Position numbers and translations under genes: made by a program
From: Chloroflexota bacterium
GTDB taxonomy: Bacteria; Chloroflexota; Anaerolineae; CG2-30-64-16
Direction of reading: 5' to 3'
Length of the DNA: 6,878 nt
Assembly (NCBI GenBank): GCA_029555885.1
Contig: JAKPQT010000554.1
Span: 1-6,878 of the forward strand
The notes under the pieces: model-generated
Told to the model about the DNA's origin: nothing
Seen by the model: the letters and a program-made list of their open reading frames with translations, nothing else
Databases searched by the model: none
Shown: piece after piece, positions 4,148 to 6,878 of the stretch
Position numbering within the stretch: position 1 is the first letter of the stretch
Layout of the letters: each line of letters starts with the position of its first letter

Positions 4148-5099
4148 GTTCGTATTCGATCACCCGTCGCAGCGTGTCGTCGAGCGAGCAGCGCGGGGCG
4201 TAGCCGATGAGCGCGTGGAGCTTGGCGATGCTGGGCACGCGGCGCTGCATGTCTTCGAAGCCGGGGCCGTAGGCGGCGTCGTACGGGACCATCTGGATCT
4301 CGGAGCGGCTGCCGGTGAGGGCGAGCACGCGCTCGGCAAGGCCGCGGATGGTGATCTCCTCGGTCGCGCCGACGTTGAAGACCTGGCCGGGCGCGGCCGG
4401 GTGCTCGGCCAGCGCGGCGGCCGCGCGGGTGACGTCCGCGACGTCCGCGAAGCAGCGCGACTGCGTGCCGTCGCCGTAGACGGTCAGCGGCTGGCCCGCG
4501 AGGGCCTGGCGCACGAAGCGGGGCACGACCATGCCGTAGCGACCCGTCTGCCGCGGGCCGACGGTGTTGAAGAAGCGCATGACGACCACAGGCAGGCCGA
4601 ACTGGTGATAGTAGGCCAGGCCGAGGAACTCGTCGACGGCCTTGGACTCGGCATAGGCCCAGCGGCTGCGGGTCGTCGGGCCCATCAGCCGGTCGTCGTC
4701 CTCGGTGAAGGGCACGCGGACGCCCTTGCCGTAGACCTCGGAGGTGGACGCAATCAGCACCTTGCAGCCGTAGCGGTAGGCCGCGGCGAGCACGGCCTCG
4801 GTGCCCATGATGTTGGTGCGGATCGTGCGCACCGGGTCCTCGACGATCCGCTGGACGCCGACCATTGCGGCCAGGTGGACGACCACATCCGACTCGCTCG
4901 TCAGGCGGTCGAGCACCTGCTCGTTCCCGATGTTCTCCCGCACGAGCTGGAAATGGGGGAGGGGCCGCAGGTGCGCGATGTTCTCCACGCGGCCGGTCGA
5001 CAGGTCGTCGATCGCGACGACGCGGTGCCCCTGGGCAAGCAGCAGCTCGCAGAGATGTGAGCCGATGAATCCGGCGCCGCCGGTGATGAGATAGCGCAT
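4134..5099 (-). CDS. NAD-dependent NDP-sugar epimerase/dehydratase (extended SDR)
   Basis: A 321-residue cytoplasmic extended SDR acting on a nucleotide sugar. GGAGFIGSH (7-15) is the NAD-binding glycine motif and D31/D32 follow strand 2. LIASTSEVYG (115-124) holds the catalytic Ser/Thr and YAESK (149-153) the Tyr/Lys pair. RFFNTVGPRQTGRYGMVVPRFV (175-196) and VYGDGTQSRCFADVADV (207-223) are the usual substrate-side motifs. TEDDDRLMGPTTRSRWAYAESK resembles UDP-glucuronate decarboxylase and related epimerases, but the reaction (4-epimerase, 4,6-dehydratase or decarboxylase) cannot be set from sequence. The start at 5099 has AGGTAGG a few nt upstream and places the Rossmann motif at the N terminus. 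The last codons (RLQG, stop) are made of heptad repeat. Confidence 0.96.
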   Translation of the reverse strand: MRYLITGGAGFIGSHLCELLLAQGHRVVAIDDLSTGRVENIAHLRPLPHFQLVRENIGNEQVLDRLTSESDVVVHLAAMVGVQRIVEDPVRTIRTNIMGTEAVLAAAYRYGCKVLIASTSEVYGKGVRVPFTEDDDRLMGPTTRSRWAYAESKAVDEFLGLAYYHQFGLPVVVMRFFNTVGPRQTGRYGMVVPRFVRQALAGQPLTVYGDGTQSRCFADVADVTRAAAALAEHPAAPGQVFNVGATEEITIRGLAERVLALTGSRSEIQMVPYDAAYGPGFEDMQRRVPSIAKLHALIGYAPRCSLDDTLRRVIEYERLQG

Positions 5100-5118
5100 G
5101 AACCTACCTTTTTTGCAC

Positions 5119-5197
5119 GGTTACAGGTTCGAAGGTTGAAGGTTGAAAGTTGTGCTCACGCGGTAACCTGCAACCTTCAACTTCTCAACCTTCAACC
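5119..5197. repeat. 79-bp direct repeat, copy 1, self-complementary
   Basis: Copy 1 of a direct repeat starting every 87 bp; it differs from copy 2 (5206-5284) at 7 of 79 positions. The left arm (5119-5151, GGTTGAA-type heptads) and right arm (5165-5197, AACCTTC-type) pair at about 25 of 33 positions around a 13-nt loop (5152-5164, containing GCTCACGC). Confidence 0.88.
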
Positions 5198-5205
5198 ACG
5201 AAAAG

Positions 5206-5284
5206 GGTTACAGGTTCGAAGGTTGAATGTTGAAAGTTATGCTCACGCAGTAACCTGTAACTTTCAACTTCTCAACCTGTAACC
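5206..5284. repeat. 79-bp direct repeat, copy 2, self-complementary
   Basis: Copy 2 of the repeat. Here the outermost 11 bp pair perfectly (GGTTACAGGTT, 5206-5216, with AACCTGTAACC, 5274-5284), whereas copy 1 is mismatched there. The loop keeps GCTCACGC. Confidence 0.88.
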
Positions 5285-5286
5285 CG

Positions 5287-5322
5287 TAATATGCAACCTT
5301 CAACTTTAGAACCTTCAACCCG
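5287..5322. repeat. AACCTTC-type heptad run after the membrane protein gene
   Basis: AACCTTC, AACTTTA, (G)AACCTTC and AACCCGG follow each other on the plus strand just outside the TGA of the interrupted DMT gene. They are a continuation of the repeat block 5119-5284. Confidence 0.65.
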
Positions 5323-5323
5323 G

Positions 5324-5713
5324 TCAAACGCTCCACGCGACGAGGAGCACGCCGGCAATGATAAGGCCGATGCCGCCCCAGCGCAAGAGCGGGATGGCTT
5401 CGCCCAGGAAGATGCGGGAGGTGAGGGCGATCAGGACGAAGTTGAGCGCCAGGAACGGGTAGGCCAGGCTGAGCGGCAGGCGCGACAGGACGATGATCTA
5501 CGAGAGTGCGCCGATGCCGTAGAAGACGTAGCCGAGCCACACGAGCGGCGAGCGGAACGCGGTCAGCAGAAACTCGGCGCCGGCGTTGGCGTGGCCGCCC
5601 ATCTGCGTCGTGCCAAGTTTGAGCACGGTCTGGCCGGCGACGCTGCATGCGATCGAGAACAGGATCAGGGCGATGGATGTAAGCATCTTCTTCCTGGAGT
5701 GTGTCGTGTTCAT
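5324..5713 (-). pseudogene. Small DMT-superfamily (ArnE/ArnF- or EamA-like) membrane protein interrupted by an in-frame TAG
   Basis: The frame encodes a four-helix membrane protein of about 129 codons, like small DMT/SMR proteins including the ArnE/ArnF flippase subunits found in glycan clusters. Helix 1 contains LILFSIACSVAGQTVLKLG (residues 16-34, with the GQ...K pattern); helix 2 follows FRSPLVWLGYVFYGIGALS (53-71). Codon 72 (5500-5498) is TAG, then the same frame continues without a break as IIVLSRLPLSLAYPFLALNF, further hydrophobic helices and a TGA at 5326-5324. Relatives usually have Trp near this point, so TGG to TAG is the simplest explanation. The start at 5713 has AGGA nearby; an ATG at 5686 is an alternative. 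As it stands only the first 71 residues (5713-5501) would be made, unless the TAG is suppressed or is a sequencing error. Confidence 0.75.
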
Positions 5714-5724
5714 GGCTTCCTGTG

Positions 5725-5765
5725 TTTTGGGGTATGGGGAGGCGCAGCCTCCCCATACCCCAAAA
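5725..5765. repeat. Perfect 19-bp-arm hairpin between the epimerase and DMT genes
   Basis: The arm TTTTGGGGTATGGGGAGGC (5725-5743) and its exact reverse complement (5747-5765) are separated by only GCA (5744-5746). The hairpin ends 5 nt from the upstream gene's stop codon and 11 nt from the DMT start. No U-run follows it on the minus strand, so it is not a standard terminator; it could be a mobile palindromic repeat or an RNA-stabilising or attenuating structure. Confidence 0.92.
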
Positions 5766-5770
5766 ACAAA

Positions 5771-6712
5771 CTACCTGCCTGCGCGGAAGTGGGCGACGGT
5801 TGCGGCTAGGCCGGCGGACAGCGAGACCTGCGGCTGCCAGCCGAGCTCGCGGGCGGCGCGGGTCGCATCCAGGTAGATGTGGCGGACCTCGCCGGGCTTG
5901 GCCGGGCCGTGGCGCTGGCCCTGCGTGTAGTCAGTCAAGGCTGCCAGGTGGTCGAAGAGCGTGTTGATGTCCACCGGCACGCCGGCGCCGATGTTGTAGA
6001 TGCCGAAGCCGCCCGGGATTTCTGCGTCCAGCGCAAGCACGTTCGCCTGGGCGACGTCGCCGACATACACGAAGTCGCGTGACTGTTGGCCGTCGCCGGA
6101 GATGGTCGCAGGCCGGCCCGCCAGCATGGCGCCGGTGAAGATGGCGACGACGCCGGCCTCGCCCGATGGATCCTGCCGCGGGCCGTAGACGTTGCCATAG
6201 CGCAGGATGGTGCATGGCAGGCCGTAGTTGTAGTGGTAGGTGAAGAGCATGTGCTCCGCGGCGAGCTTGGTCGCGCCGTATGGGTCCAGCGGGCGGGGCA
6301 GGCAGGCCTCGGTCGCAGGCAGCTCCTCCGGCTCGCCGTAGACCGCGCCGCCGGTCGATGCGAAAAGGAAGCGGCGGACCGTGCCCGCCGCGCGGGCGGC
6401 TTCGAGCAGGTTGAGCGTGCCGATGATGTTCGTTTTCGCATAGGCAACCGGCTCGCGCAGGCTGCCGCGCACGTCGGCCAGCGCGGCCTGGTGGCAGACG
6501 ATCGTCGGGCGCTCGTCCGCAAACAGGGCCATGAGGGCCGCGGCGTCACGGATATCCGTCTCATAGAAGCGAGCCGCGGGGTTCAGGTTGGCGCGCTTAC
6601 CGGTGGACAGGTTGTCGACGATGGCAACCGAGTGGCCGGCGGCGAGGAAGGCATCGACGATGTGCGAGCCGATGAACCCGGCCCCGCCGGTGACGAGGAT
6701 GTGTTCTGGCAT
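5771..6712 (-). CDS. UDP-glucose 4-epimerase-like NAD-dependent SDR
   Basis: A 313-residue extended SDR close to the bacterial GalE-like epimerases, which interconvert C4 epimers of UDP-hexoses or their N-acetyl forms in the cytoplasm. TGGAGFIGSH (8-17) binds NAD, and IVDNLSTGKRANL (31-43) is the typical epimerase strand-2 region. HQAALADVRGSLREP (74-88), FASTGGAVYGE (117-127, Ser119/Thr120) and PYGATK (144-149, Tyr145/Lys149) form the active site, and LRYGNVYGPRQDP (170-182) and SRDFVYVGDVAQANVLAL (211-228) the substrate side. The length is typical. The ATG at 6712 puts the Rossmann motif at the N terminus; only a distant AGGA precedes it. It is the first gene of the visible block, followed 57 nt later by the DMT gene. 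The exact sugar is unknown. Confidence 0.96.
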   Translation of the reverse strand: MPEHILVTGGAGFIGSHIVDAFLAAGHSVAIVDNLSTGKRANLNPAARFYETDIRDAAALMALFADERPTIVCHQAALADVRGSLREPVAYAKTNIIGTLNLLEAARAAGTVRRFLFASTGGAVYGEPEELPATEACLPRPLDPYGATKLAAEHMLFTYHYNYGLPCTILRYGNVYGPRQDPSGEAGVVAIFTGAMLAGRPATISGDGQQSRDFVYVGDVAQANVLALDAEIPGGFGIYNIGAGVPVDINTLFDHLAALTDYTQGQRHGPAKPGEVRHIYLDATRAARELGWQPQVSLSAGLAATVAHFRAGR

Positions 6713-6830
6713 GGTTAGTCTACATTCCTACGGAAGAATAGAACGCTGATGACGCTGATTGGACTGATTTTTATGATCTTTTTCATTTTCTTTGATCTGT
6801 AGTTCCCAGCCGTCAGGCGCAATCGTCCAG
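6713..6830. other. AT-richer non-coding leader upstream of the epimerase
   Basis: No gene is seen. A second repeat type, period 9, occurs here: ACGCTGATG (6743-6751) and ACGCTGATT (6752-6760), then the partial ACTGATTT (6763-6770), followed by a T-rich tract to about 6794. The block probably holds the promoter of the epimerase gene, but I find no convincing -35/-10 pair on the minus strand. Confidence 0.5.
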
Positions 6831-6871
6831 CAATCTTCAATCTGCAATCTTCAATCCTCAATCCTCAATCG
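6831..6871. repeat. CAATCTT heptad array (reverse form of the GATTGAA type)
   Basis: Five exact-register heptads: CAATCTT (6831-6837), CAATCTG (6838-6844), CAATCTT (6845-6851), CAATCCT (6852-6858) and CAATCCT (6859-6865), then CAATCG. The orientation is opposite to the arrays at 559-609, 1585-1616 and 2428-2471. Confidence 0.9.
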
Positions 6872-6878
6872 TTCCCGC

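Noticed and set aside
4035..5060. Long plus-strand open frame (341 codons) opposite the SDR gene
   Set aside because: It is the shadow of a well-conserved SDR gene and begins inside heptad repeats; no domain is seen.
5119..5284. CRISPR-like array
   Set aside because: There are only two 79-bp copies, separated by 8 nt, with no unique spacers and no cas genes; the units are built from heptads.
5208..5756. Minus-strand open frame of 182 codons across the DMT gene
   Set aside because: It is Arg/Pro-rich and in the wrong frame; the neighbouring frame encodes recognisable membrane helices, broken only by one TAG.
5725..5765. Rho-independent terminator
   Set aside because: The stem is strong, but neither strand has a U-run after it; the T-rich stretch on the minus strand precedes the stem.
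6086..6718. Plus-strand open frame of 210 codons opposite the epimerase
   Set aside because: It is antisense to a conserved epimerase and has no domain of its own.

Overview
The window is GC-rich and coding-dense. Every gene I can support lies on the minus strand, so transcription runs from right to left. The gene mix suggests a Chloroflexota (Anaerolineae-like) or similar environmental bacterium: nucleotide-sugar SDR enzymes, a WlbA/WbpB-type dehydrogenase, a four-helix-bundle S23-like protein, small PIN-type toxin-antitoxin genes, and heptanucleotide repeats between genes. The taxon is an inference from gene content and style, not shown directly.

Layout in the direction of transcription. 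(1) 6712-2506 is a surface-polysaccharide block: a UDP-glucose-4-epimerase-like SDR (6712-5771); a small ArnE/ArnF-like DMT membrane protein with an in-frame amber codon (5713-5324); a second NDP-sugar epimerase/dehydratase (5099-4134); a four-helix-bundle protein (3995-3579); and, coupled to it by TGATG, a UDP-N-acetylglucosaminuronate 3-dehydrogenase of the WlbA/WbpB family (3579-2506). (2) 2365-664 is a compact toxin-antitoxin island: UPF0175 antitoxin plus DUF3368 PIN toxin, DUF433 antitoxin plus DUF5615 PIN-like toxin, then an orphan UPF0175 protein with an unusual N terminus. (3) 641 to the left edge is the N-terminal part of a GT39-type (GT-C fold) membrane glycosyltransferase.

The sugar enzymes would make and modify nucleotide sugars in the cytoplasm, the DMT protein would have helped move a lipid-linked sugar across the membrane, and the GT39 protein would transfer a sugar on the outer face. 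That supports a cell-surface glycan role. The substrates of the two SDR proteins cannot be fixed from sequence.

The most unusual content is the repeats. Heptanucleotide arrays (consensus GRTTGMA, in GATTGAA and GGTTGAA flavours) lie at nearly every gene boundary, together with short GC-rich perfect hairpins. In two unrelated genes (wlbA and the GT39 gene) the same composite, heptads then hairpin then heptads, appears to be translated as an N-terminal extension. wlbA also carries a 21-bp hairpin tandem repeat in frame in its middle and a 12-bp-arm hairpin in its C-terminal codons. Upstream of the second SDR gene are two 79-bp direct repeats, each able to fold on itself.
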